From: Halobacteriaceae archaeon Tc-Br11_E2g27
Lineage (GTDB): Archaea; Halobacteriota; Halobacteria; Halobacteriales; Haloarculaceae
DNA length: 18,232 nucleotides
Assembly (NCBI GenBank): GCA_001564135.1
Contig: LKNH01000016.1
Coordinates: 1-18,232 of the forward strand
Reading direction: 5' to 3'
Shown here: in pieces, positions 1 to 6,062 of the stretch
Layout of the letters: every line of letters starts with the position of its first letter
How positions within the stretch are numbered: the first letter of the stretch is position 1
Translations under genes and position numbers: made by a program
The notes under the pieces: generated by a model
What the model was told of the DNA's origin: nothing
Seen by the model: only the letters and a program-made list of their open reading frames with translations
Databases searched by the model: none

Positions 1-780
1 AACTCTTGTCGAGTGATGTTGACGAGCGAACGACTGATTCTCTCGACAAACGGCGGCAAACAGGCTATTCCTCACGGGAAAATCAGCGTGCTGGACGAGG
101 AGGATATTCCGGTCTCGCTCCCTGTTGAGACGTCGACAGCGACCCCACTTCGTATTGGCAATACGGTTATCCTGATTGATACACAGGAGGTCAGCGATTT
201 CGATATCGAATACTGCCGGGCGGCCCTGCACGATGCAGTTATTCTTGCGAAGTACCCCGCTATCGTCGGGGGGGTTGTCCAGGATGAGGCTGCATGGTCG
301 AAGGCACGATTTCGGTTCGACGGCGACCAGATTATCCTTGGCCTACCGGAAAACGAGCGCGTTAGCTTTCCGCTTGCTGATGTCGGAACCATCGAAACGG
401 CATCACAACAGGTCATGGGAGAACAACGGACCGTCGTCCAGGTTGAACACACCGATAGCCAGGACCGAAGCGTCGAAACGCACTTCTCCGGGATGGACTG
501 GCATGCCCAGGCACTTGAACGGTTGCTTGGACATGTCATCGAGGACAGACAGAACAACCACGAACTCACCGAGATGGAAAGTCAGGTGTTGATGGCGCTC
601 TATTCCGGTGTTTCCCCGTTTGAAATGGCCGATTTTGTGGGGATTTCGGTCGACGAGGTCGAAGAAATCTATCAGAAGCTACTCGAGATTGGTGCAGTTG
701 ATGAAGTTCGTGTCCGGACGGAGGTTGCACTGAACGCACACGGTCGGAACCTGGCCAGCGAAGCGATGAACGAGCAGTAA
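1..780 (+). CDS. cheF: CheF-type taxis protein, 5' end cut off by the window
   Basis: CheF proteins are archaeal adaptors that link the bacterial-type Che system (CheY, CheD/CheC) to the archaellum motor. The frame is open from base 1; codons before the first possible starts (GTG 13, ATG 16) read NSCR and continue smoothly into VMLTSERLILSTNGGKQAIP. This resembles the interior of the family's N-terminal domain, so the true start is probably upstream of the window. The C-terminal ~70 residues form a winged-helix-like module (LTEMESQVLMALYSGVSPFE, then FVGISVDEVEEIYQKL), and the protein ends ASEAMNEQ, an ending I associate with CheF. The protein is acidic and has no membrane segments. No other che or archaellum gene is visible, so the rest of the cluster may lie to the left. 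It ends head-on to ribL, 53 bp away. The family call is from recognition of the sequence, not from a search. Confidence 0.82.
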   Translation, partial: NSCRVMLTSERLILSTNGGKQAIPHGKISVLDEEDIPVSLPVETSTATPLRIGNTVILIDTQEVSDFDIEYCRAALHDAVILAKYPAIVGGVVQDEAAWSKARFRFDGDQIILGLPENERVSFPLADVGTIETASQQVMGEQRTVVQVEHTDSQDRSVETHFSGMDWHAQALERLLGHVIEDRQNNHELTEMESQVLMALYSGVSPFEMADFVGISVDEVEEIYQKLLEIGAVDEVRVRTEVALNAHGRNLASEAMNEQ

Positions 781-826
781 TGGGTGAATCGATGGACGAA
801 CAGTAATCAAAACGATGGACGAATAA
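764..826. repeat. Three imperfect copies of CGATGGACGAACAGTAAT
   Basis: The last codons and stop of cheF (CGATGAACGAGCAGTAAT, 764-781) are repeated almost exactly at 790-807 and, shortened, at 813-826. The spacing is 26 and 23 bp. The repeat unit carries the stop codon and fills the gap between the convergent cheF and ribL genes. It looks like a decayed local tandem duplication of the cheF 3' end. Confidence 0.7.
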
Positions 827-833
827 CGCTCAG

Positions 834-1259
834 TTAGCTTCGCTGGTCAATTGCTCTTCGTAGTATTTTCCGGCTTGAGAGAAGCTCATCTTCTTGCTCA
901 GGTCGAGCAGAACAACGGTATACCTCACACTCGATACCGCGTTCGGCAAGTGCATTCTCGATAGCGTCGCCGTCGTGGTGCTGGTCATGGCCGAGTGCGA
1001 TAACGTCGGGGTCGAGCTTTTCGATAGGAATGAAAATATCCTCCGGATGGCCGAGCTGAGCGGCGTCAACAGGGGCAAGCGCCTCAACCATCTCAACGCG
1101 CTGGCGCTCCGAGACAACTGGTGTCGCTTTGTGTGTGACGTTATCGGCCCGAGCAACGATAACGGTCAACTCATCGCCCATCGATTTCGCTTCGCGGAGG
1201 TAATGGACGTGACCCGGATGGAGAATATCGAACGTCCCCTGGGCGACGACACGCTTCAT
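834..1259 (-). CDS. ribL: FAD synthase RibL (archaeal cytidylyltransferase family)
   Basis: It transfers AMP from ATP to FMN to make FAD in the cytosol; archaea use this stand-alone enzyme instead of bifunctional RibF. The 141-residue length is normal for RibL. The nucleotidyltransferase signature HPGH is at residues 14-17 after VVAQGTFDIL, GHDQ is at 90-93, and the second nucleotide-binding motif SSRKI is at 128-132. The ATG start is preceded at a good distance by a GGAGGG ribosome-binding sequence (plus-strand 1265-1270). The start overlaps the stop of a small upstream ORF by four bases (ATGA). Glycerol-3-phosphate cytidylyltransferases share the HxGH fold, but the size and motifs fit RibL. 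FAD supply is relevant to the acyl-CoA dehydrogenase and photolyases in this window, though there is no operon link. Confidence 0.9.
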   Translation of the reverse strand: MKRVVAQGTFDILHPGHVHYLREAKSMGDELTVIVARADNVTHKATPVVSERQRVEMVEALAPVDAAQLGHPEDIFIPIEKLDPDVIALGHDQHHDGDAIENALAERGIECEVYRCSARPEQEDELLSSRKILRRAIDQRS

Positions 1260-1462
1260 CGGTTCCCTCCCCGTTTAGTCTTATTCTCCCAACGGCTATA
1301 CTCGAACGCTCTCCGCACGGACTCAAGTGTGTGATGAAAGAGAGCGACACTTGAGCGAAACAGACCCATATCTCTGCATCCGTACCGGTCCTTTCTAACA
1401 CTGTCGAACGGCTCCTGTTGCAGACCTGAGTACGGCTCCAAATCAGTCAGCGACTCCGACAT
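1256..1462 (-). CDS. Doubtful 68-residue ORF in front of ribL
   Basis: I do not recognise this protein. It starts MSESLTDLEPYSGLQQEPFD and ends with a basic tail (NKTKRGGNR). In its favour, it fills the whole ribL upstream gap, its stop overlaps the ribL ATG as ATGA, and a TATA-like CAATAACT (minus strand, about 1483-1490) lies ~25 nt before its ATG. Codons 1-19 also have mostly G or C in third position. Against it, the overall composition is basic and arginine-rich, unlike neighbouring haloarchaeal proteins, and the later codons lose the third-position bias. The ribL ribosome-binding site lies within its last codons. It may be a leader ORF, a degraded gene or chance. Confidence 0.3.
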   Translation of the reverse strand: MSESLTDLEPYSGLQQEPFDSVRKDRYGCRDMGLFRSSVALFHHTLESVRRAFEYSRWENKTKRGGNR

Positions 1463-1494
1463 TCTCTTAACGGGGGGTCGAGTAGTTATTGGTA
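1463..1494. promoter_or_regulatory. Very short possible divergent promoter region
   Basis: Only 32 bp separate the plus-strand NUDIX ATG (1495) from the ATG of the minus-strand small ORF (1462). TCTTAA near 1464-1469 lies ~26-30 nt before the NUDIX ATG, and the minus-strand CAATAACT at 1483-1490 lies ~25 nt before the other ATG. These spacings fit leaderless haloarchaeal transcripts in both directions. A run of six G at 1472-1477 lies between them. This is inferred from spacing only. Confidence 0.35.
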
Positions 1495-1929
1495 ATGATA
1501 GAGGCCACGAGCGCGGGAGCCATCCTCTTTCGCGATACGCGTGGCCGTCGGGAGTACCTGCTGCTCAAAAGCAGACCCGGCGACTGGGAGTTTCCGAAAG
1601 GCGGCGTCGAAGGCGACGAAGAACTCCAGCAGACTGCCATCCGCGAAGTGAAAGAGGAGGCCGGAATCGCTGATTTCCGGCTCATAGACGGCTTCCGAGA
1701 AGACTACGACTACGTATTTGAGGCGAACGGCAACACGATACACAAGACCGTTCACCTCTTTATCGCCCACTCGTTTGAGGCGTCGGCGGAGCTCTCTCAC
1801 GAGCACCGCGACCTCCAGTGGCGCGATTACGAACAGGCGATTAACACCATCACGCAGGACGGGCCGCGCGAGATACTTGAGGAGGCTCACGAGTTCATCG
1901 ACGAGCACTACGACGAGATTGAAAACTAA
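1495..1929 (+). CDS. NUDIX hydrolase, bis(5'-nucleosyl)-tetraphosphatase (Ap4A hydrolase) type
   Basis: Enzymes of this group cleave Ap4A and related dinucleotides in the cytosol, using Mg2+ bound by the NUDIX helix. The complete NUDIX box lies at residues 36-58 (G36, E42, REV 50-52, EE 54-55, G57). It is preceded by GDWEFPKGG, a motif I associate with the Ap4A hydrolase subgroup. The protein is 144 residues from ATG 1495. An in-frame TTG six bases upstream is less likely, because the ATG has a TATA-like sequence at about -26 and the conserved core begins right after it (MIEATSAGAILF). The C-terminal part is strongly acidic (ILEEAHEFIDEHYDEIEN). The gene appears to be alone in its transcription unit. 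NUDIX substrate specificity cannot be fixed from sequence, so the exact substrate is tentative. Confidence 0.87.
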   Translation: MIEATSAGAILFRDTRGRREYLLLKSRPGDWEFPKGGVEGDEELQQTAIREVKEEAGIADFRLIDGFREDYDYVFEANGNTIHKTVHLFIAHSFEASAELSHEHRDLQWRDYEQAINTITQDGPREILEEAHEFIDEHYDEIEN

Positions 1930-1986
1930 GCGATAGCGGACTTGTGTTCGCGCTGGCTGGAAACGCCATCTTACGGAGCGATGGCT

Positions 1987-2072
1987 CTATAGTAGCCACT
2001 GAAAGTCAATGCACACCCGATCGCAGGACTGCTGTGCGATCGGTGTGTAAATCGTTTCAATTGTTACTATAG
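1987..2072. mobile_element. MITE-like 86-bp palindromic element
   Basis: The ends are inverted repeats: CTATAGTAGCCACTGAAA at 1987-2004 against the reverse complement of 2055-2072 (15 of 18 match). The centre is a second, near-perfect stem: CACACCCGATCGCA on the left and TGCGATCGGTGTG on the right differ by one bulged C, with a short loop in between. The element could fold as one long imperfect hairpin, carries no ORF, and sits between the NUDIX gene and the lipoprotein. I see no clear target-site duplication. Size and architecture are those of a miniature inverted-repeat element; the parent transposon is not identifiable here. Confidence 0.6.
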
Positions 2073-2091
2073 CAAACTGCTAGCTCAAAGA

Positions 2092-2146
2092 ATTATTTTA
2101 CTCTTCACGAACTACTTATGAGAACCTCTCTAAGAACCAACCAGTC
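2092..2146 (+). promoter_or_regulatory. Possible promoter of the lipoprotein gene
   Basis: The AT-rich ATTATTTTA (2092-2100) and ACTTATGAG (2114-2122) are candidate TATA boxes. The second lies ~28 nt before the ATG at 2147 and would give a leaderless mRNA. A ten-codon ORF (MRTSLRTNQS) starts at 2118 and its TGA overlaps the lipoprotein ATG; this may be chance. Confidence 0.35.
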
Positions 2147-3739
2147 ATGAGAGACGTTACGAGACGCGATGCCCTCCTTGCTGGCGGTCTTAGCGTTGGG
2201 ACGCTGGTTGCGGGATGTCTCGAAGAGAGCGGAGAGGCTGGAGACGATGACAATGACGGTGACAACGGCGGCGCTGGTGAGGGTGACACAGGCGTGAGAG
2301 ATATCGAACACTTACAGTTGGGCACTGCTCGGGGACAGGCCGACTGGGCGAGAGATGACGAAACAATTGCAATTGCATACCGATTCGAAAGTCCATCGGA
2401 CTATGGCTCCGCAGAAAGCACGCTGCTTGCCTGGACTGATGTGGATACCGAGGAGTTCGTTGCTGAGACGGACTTTTCCGAGGAGATGTTGGTGCTTATC
2501 GGCGTGATTGGCTCCAATGGCTGTTACACTGAGGCAACGCTCGAAGCTCTCTCAATCGAAGATGGACAATTAGTCGGTGAGGCACACGCGACACGCGAAG
2601 ACGAGGATGCTGAAGCCTGCGACCATGCAATAACGTACCCCCACGCACTGGTGCGTATCGAAGTAGAAGGCGAGATTCCTGAACAGGGTGAGTTGTCCGT
2701 GTCAGCCCCAGGTGGAAAGGATGATACGATAGAGATTGTCCCGTACGAGAGAGCCGCGACGGAAGTCATCGATACCAATGTGCTCCAGCTCGGCGGAACC
2801 AACAGCAAACCACACTGGGCCCGTTCGGAAGATGACCGGACGGGTGCTGTGTATCGTCTCGATAGGATGCTGGCATTTCCTTCACCAGATGCGATGACCG
2901 ATAGCGAAGAAGCCGACGAGTTCCTCGACGAACACGACGGAGACAACACGATGGTGTTGCAGGTTGGCTCTGTCGGCCCAGCCACGAACTACAACCAGCT
3001 TTCGTTCGAGAACATTGAACTTGCGGATGAAACGCTCACCGGGGATGTGTCAGTCGAAGCGGAGGGAGAGGCAGGTGGCGATGCTATCACCTACCCGTGG
3101 GCGCTACTGGCGGTGGAGTTCGACAATGATGCCCCGTCGAAGGCAACGTTCCAGATTACTGATGGGTGGGAGACGACAGCAGAGGCCTCGACTGAAGACG
3201 AAATCTCTCTTGACCCTGAGTCGCTTGATGGATACGTCCAACCTGATGGTAGCCCTGATACTGTTCCCGATGCACTCGAATGCGACGACGACGATTTCGA
3301 ACGTCACCTGCAGAGTACCGATGAAGAGGATATCGTCCTCGGTGACAGTAAAGCGGATGGTGAACCGACCTGGGCCATGCGAGTCGAAGAGACCAGCTAC
3401 GAACTAGGAGAAACAGTAAACATCACGCTCACAAACGTCTCAGGCAAAGAACTCGTCACCGGGAACAGTTCGAAGCATAACTTCCAGCTATATACTGATG
3501 AGGGCTGGCAGGACGTTCGAGGTACCGACCCTGACACACCAGTCGGCTATACCGATGAAGGAATTATCCATTCAACTGGCGCTGGATTCGAGTGGGAGTT
3601 TGAACTCACAGAAGATGGCATTGTTTCCGAGAACCAGAACGAAGAGCATCTAACCGTTTGCCCGTCGCTACAGCCCGGCCGCTATCGATTCCTCTTCTGG
3701 GACCCGGAGATAGCGGTCGAGTTCGACGTCACCGAGTAA
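2147..3739 (+). CDS. Tat-exported lipoprotein with two tandem copies of an unknown domain and a C-terminal beta domain
   Basis: The function is unknown. The N-terminus has a twin-arginine signal (TRRDALLAGG, residues 5-14) and a lipobox LVAGC with Cys24 as the lipid anchor, followed by an acidic Asp/Gly linker (25-50). The protein should therefore sit on the outer face of the membrane. Residues ~55-174 and ~212-325 are homologous to each other: LQLG...WAR...YR, then a VL..G..G...Y....LE stretch, D..L.G, and the shared DAITYP/HAITYP...AL...E block. Copy 1 has Cys126 and Cys158, a plausible disulfide; copy 2 lacks both. Residues ~390-530 look like an immunoglobulin-like beta domain (YELGETVNITLTNVSG, ending PGRYRFLFWDPEIAVEFDV). 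It stands alone between a MITE-like element and the acyl-CoA dehydrogenase. The Tat/lipobox call is strong; any specific role would be a guess. Confidence 0.85.
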   Translation: MRDVTRRDALLAGGLSVGTLVAGCLEESGEAGDDDNDGDNGGAGEGDTGVRDIEHLQLGTARGQADWARDDETIAIAYRFESPSDYGSAESTLLAWTDVDTEEFVAETDFSEEMLVLIGVIGSNGCYTEATLEALSIEDGQLVGEAHATREDEDAEACDHAITYPHALVRIEVEGEIPEQGELSVSAPGGKDDTIEIVPYERAATEVIDTNVLQLGGTNSKPHWARSEDDRTGAVYRLDRMLAFPSPDAMTDSEEADEFLDEHDGDNTMVLQVGSVGPATNYNQLSFENIELADETLTGDVSVEAEGEAGGDAITYPWALLAVEFDNDAPSKATFQITDGWETTAEASTEDEISLDPESLDGYVQPDGSPDTVPDALECDDDDFERHLQSTDEEDIVLGDSKADGEPTWAMRVEETSYELGETVNITLTNVSGKELVTGNSSKHNFQLYTDEGWQDVRGTDPDTPVGYTDEGIIHSTGAGFEWEFELTEDGIVSENQNEEHLTVCPSLQPGRYRFLFWDPEIAVEFDVTE

Positions 3740-4033
3740 CTTACTTCTGTGATAGAGTAGCGTAACGATTCCAAACGCTTCTTGAGTCAAAAATCGGCTA
3801 TGAACGACGCTTTATCGTGCAGATAACACTCTAAGAGAGTCACAACGGAATCCAGTGCTCTTGGTCTGCAAGTGGTCAGAAACCGTGAACAAATTGTTTC
3901 TGGTGGAAAACAGCCCAACTGTTTACATACCGTTAGAGATTCTAACACCACAGATTTTACTTGATGATTAAAACTCTAAGAAAGTTTATTCACATTCCGG
4001 AACGGTTATTGTAATGGCCACTAAGATAATCGT
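3740..4033. other. Intergenic region before the acyl-CoA dehydrogenase
   Basis: I see no gene in this AT-rich 294-bp stretch. It holds two copies of a 13-bp motif (given as a separate entry) and, just before the gene, TATA-like sequences GTTTATT (3984-3990) and GGTTATT (4004-4010). The second lies about 26 nt before the ATG and fits a leaderless transcript. Confidence 0.5.
3828..3985. promoter_or_regulatory. Two copies of ACTCTAAGARAGT, possible operator
   Basis: ACTCTAAGAGAGT at 3828-3840 is a perfect inverted repeat (ACTCT-AAG-AGAGT). ACTCTAAGAAAGT at 3973-3985 differs by one base. Both precede the acyl-CoA dehydrogenase, 145 bp apart, and the second runs into a TATA-like GTTTATT. A dyad present twice upstream of a catabolic gene suggests a regulator site, but the regulator is unknown. 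Confidence 0.35.
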
Positions 4034-5197
4034 ATGGAGTTTGGATTATCCGCGGAGCAAGAACAGATTCGCGACGAAGTGCGAAAGTTCGCCGAGAACG
4101 AGGTGAAACCCATCGCTCGTGAGTATGATGTTGAAGAGAAATACCCACACGAGGTCATCGACAAAGCCGCGGAGATGGGCCTGATGGGACCACATATCCC
4201 AATGGAGTACGGTGGAGCAGGCTATTCAAACCAGGACGTGATGATTATCACGGAAGAGCTGTTCGCCGCTGACCCAGGTATCGGCCTGTCGCTCATTTCG
4301 ACGGCGTTCGGGACGGAAGTGCTCACGAACTTCGGTACGGAAGAACAAAAAGAACAGTATCTGCGCCCCGTCACTGAGGGTGAGATGATTACCGGCGCGG
4401 CAATCAGCGAACCACACGCTGGCTCCGACGTTTCGTCCATTTCCACACAGGCTGAAAAAGATGGTGACGAGTGGGTCATCAACGGAAACAAAATGTGGAT
4501 TACGAACGGAACGGTCGCAGATTACGTCGTTGCGCTCTGTCAGACTGACCCAGAGGCACAGGGACGATATAACGGCTTCTCACAGATTATCATCGAAACC
4601 GACCGTGACGGCTTTGAAGCCGAGAAAATCGAGGGCAAACTCGGTATCCGTGCCTCCGATACGGCTGAACTCATCCTGAACGATGTCCGCGTGCCAGAGG
4701 AGAACCTCGTTGGCACCCGTGGTGCAGGATTCCTCCAGCAGATGCAGTTCTTCGACGAGACGCGAACTGCTGTCGCCGCACAGGGTGTCGGTATCGCCCG
4801 CGGTGCCGCAGAACGCGCACTCGAATACGCCGAAGAGCGCGAGCAGTTCGGCAAATCCATCGGCGAGTTCCAGGCTATCCAGCACAAACTCTCCGATATG
4901 TTCACGAAGACCGAAGCTGCACGCCTGCTCACGTACAAATCCGCCTGGGCAGTTGACAACGACCACGACGACACCAACTTGACGATGCTCGCTTCGATGG
5001 CCAAAGAGTACGCCTCACGCGTGGCTGTCGATGTTGCAAACGAAGCCGTCCAGATTCACGGTGGTTCTGGCTACGTCAACGACTTTGATGTTGAACGGTT
5101 CTACCGCGACGCCAAAATCACTCAGATTTACGAGGGAACCACCGAAATCCAGAAAAACATCATCGCACGCGAACTCCAGGGCAAAGGCTTCGCCTGA
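4034..5197 (+). CDS. Acyl-CoA dehydrogenase (FAD-dependent)
   Basis: It introduces the 2,3-double bond into acyl-CoA in fatty-acid or branched-chain amino-acid breakdown and passes electrons to electron-transfer flavoprotein. At 387 residues it is a standard short/medium-chain ACAD. Visible are the N-terminal helical domain (1-~115), signature 1 AISEPHAGSD at 123-132 with MWITNG just after at 154-159 (flavin and substrate contacts), and the second signature around QIHGGSGYVNDFDVERFYRD (340-359). Glu367 in IYEGTTEIQ (365-373) is at the catalytic-base position used by short/medium-chain and butyryl-CoA enzymes. The ATG at 4034 fits the conserved start MEFGLSAEQEQIRDEVRKFA and a TATA-like box at about -26. 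It appears monocistronic, followed by a T6 run. Chain-length preference cannot be read from the sequence. Confidence 0.95.
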   Translation: MEFGLSAEQEQIRDEVRKFAENEVKPIAREYDVEEKYPHEVIDKAAEMGLMGPHIPMEYGGAGYSNQDVMIITEELFAADPGIGLSLISTAFGTEVLTNFGTEEQKEQYLRPVTEGEMITGAAISEPHAGSDVSSISTQAEKDGDEWVINGNKMWITNGTVADYVVALCQTDPEAQGRYNGFSQIIIETDRDGFEAEKIEGKLGIRASDTAELILNDVRVPEENLVGTRGAGFLQQMQFFDETRTAVAAQGVGIARGAAERALEYAEEREQFGKSIGEFQAIQHKLSDMFTKTEAARLLTYKSAWAVDNDHDDTNLTMLASMAKEYASRVAVDVANEAVQIHGGSGYVNDFDVERFYRDAKITQIYEGTTEIQKNIIARELQGKGFA

Positions 5198-5206
5198 TTC
5201 GACTTC

Positions 5207-5216
5207 CCGTTTTTTG
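5207..5216 (+). terminator. T-run after the acyl-CoA dehydrogenase
   Basis: Six consecutive T (5210-5215) begin 12 bp after the stop codon, with no strong hairpin before them. Archaeal RNA polymerase commonly stops at such U-tracts. Confidence 0.45.
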
Positions 5217-5250
5217 CGCTCCTATCCGTTCGGTTCACCGCGGCCAGTTG

Positions 5251-5276
5251 TATATAAATACCCCCGGTATGACCGG
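5251..5276 (+). promoter_or_regulatory. Strong orphan TATA box with adjacent dyad
   Basis: TATATAAATA (5251-5260) is one of the best TATA-box matches in the window. CCGGT-ATG-ACCGG (5264-5276), a perfect inverted repeat, follows immediately, where a repressor could block transcription start. No plus-strand protein gene lies downstream, so any transcript would be noncoding. Confidence 0.4.
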
Positions 5277-5279
5277 ATA

Positions 5280-5397
5280 TCCTTCTTTATATCTCAGCGG
5301 TTATCTTTAGTTGCCGGGCGACCTGACCCGACCATATATGGCCCGGCTAGCTGGGGACTCGCGCCTGACCGCTTTGCCACCAGCGGTCACGCTTTTT
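5280..5397 (+). ncRNA. Candidate small RNA between convergent genes
   Basis: A transcript starting ~25 nt after the TATA box (about 5281) would run ~115 nt to the T5 run at 5393-5397. It contains two hairpins. The first is GCCGGGC (5313-5319) with GCCCGGC (5341-5347), seven perfect pairs around a loop containing CCATATATGG. The second is TGACCGCT (5366-5373) with AGCGGTCA (5382-5389), eight perfect pairs. No ORF of note is inside. It could equally be an unusually structured bidirectional terminator region. I do not recognise the RNA family. Confidence 0.35.
5361..5397 (+). terminator. Hairpin plus T-run terminator
   Basis: TGACCGCT-N8-AGCGGTCA (5366-5389), extended by GCG (5361-5363)/CGC (5390-5392) across a two-base bulge, is followed by TTTTT at 5393-5397. 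This is the form of a factor-independent terminator for plus-strand transcription. It lies right before the stop of the convergent minus-strand gene at 5403. Confidence 0.55.
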
Positions 5398-5402
5398 CGT
5401 TT

Positions 5403-5834
5403 TCAGGCGGCTTGATCAACAATCTCGTACGCAAATTCCTCAAACTGGTCTTCCTCGAAGACGAACACTCGCCCGTCGAGCAGGTCGTGGTCGACGATAA
5501 TCTCATCACGAAGTCCACCGCCACGGACGGTTACACCGGGGAACAACGTTGATTCCTCTCCTTGCGTTAACAATACGCGTCCGACACCGGAGCCTTTGAG
5601 AATGGCGTCTTCTGTCCTGTCCTCGTTGATGTAGAGCAACACACCCTGTGTTTCGCTGGCGTCGGTTACGAGGACGTGTGTATCTTTTCCGGGGGCGGTC
5701 TGGTGTGGGCTGTCCGTTGGTGTCGGAGGGCCACGATAAAACACCTCTCGGCCGTCGGAGTACGTGACCGTAATGCCGCCCTCGACGAGTTGAACGGACA
5801 GGGTCTCCGGTGAAATCTCTGAGTGCTCTTCCAT
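5403..5834 (-). CDS. Uncharacterised haloarchaeal protein (DUF5796-like)
   Basis: The 143-residue acidic soluble protein has no signal peptide or membrane segment. The start chosen is the ATG at 5834 (MEEHSEISPETLSVQLVEGG), one base after the stop of the upstream Cys-rich gene (TGATATG). A longer in-frame extension to 6008 would overlap that gene and has shadow-like composition, so I reject it. Repeated beta-strand-like stretches (ITVTYSDGREVFYRG, HVLVTDASETQGVLLYI, GRVLLTQGEESTLFPGVTVR, GRVFVFEEDQFEEFAYEIV) suggest a small all-beta fold. I recall this pattern as the unknown-function haloarchaeal family DUF5796, but that is memory, not a search. It is the last gene of the tgtA-arcS cluster and ends facing a plus-strand terminator. 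Confidence 0.75.
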   Translation of the reverse strand: MEEHSEISPETLSVQLVEGGITVTYSDGREVFYRGPPTPTDSPHQTAPGKDTHVLVTDASETQGVLLYINEDRTEDAILKGSGVGRVLLTQGEESTLFPGVTVRGGGLRDEIIVDHDLLDGRVFVFEEDQFEEFAYEIVDQAA

Positions 5835-5835
5835 A

Positions 5836-5997
5836 TCAGTACGGGAATGGCTCGTCGCCGAAGCCGTCTTCACGGACCTGACATTCGCCGTTCTGGTTGA
5901 TGACGACGCGACCGGGATAGCCACAGTCGCCGCTGTTGTTGTATTTACACCGCGTACATCGACACTCCAAAGCCTTGTTTGCGCCAGGGGTCGCCAT
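5836..5997 (-). CDS. Small Cys-rich protein (possible metal-binding, DUF1540-like pattern)
   Basis: The ATG at 5997 gives 53 residues (MATPGANKALECRCTRCKYN...), with five cysteines in the pattern C-x-C-x2-C-x-Y-N-x2-G-x-C and a fifth in NGEC, then an acidic tail. The spacing resembles the DUF1540 type of small Cys-rich proteins and suggests a zinc or iron-sulfur knuckle. An alternative GTG start at 6045, 17 bp after the arcS stop, would add 16 residues including one more Cys. The extra part has weaker third-position G+C, so I prefer the ATG. It sits between arcS and the DUF5796-like gene on the same strand with minimal gaps, so co-transcription is likely. I cannot name its function. Confidence 0.6.
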   Translation of the reverse strand: MATPGANKALECRCTRCKYNNSGDCGYPGRVVINQNGECQVREDGFGDEPFPY

Positions 5998-6062
5998 ACA
6001 GTGTGCAAGGATGCGCGGCCCCTTGTATCTGATTGAACCGGACACCTCGGTACGGGTCGTCG

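Noticed and set aside
13..18. GTG or ATG at 13-18 as the cheF start
   Set aside because: The frame is open to base 1, and the residues after these codons look like the interior of the CheF N-terminal domain.
2118..2150. Ten-codon upstream ORF overlapping the lipoprotein ATG
   Set aside because: Too short to tell from chance, and the better TATA-like box overlaps its start so it may not be transcribed.
5835..6008. N-terminal extension of the DUF5796-like gene
   Set aside because: The added residues are Thr/Ser/Val-rich, overlap the Cys-rich gene in another frame, and the ATG at 5834 directly follows that gene's stop.
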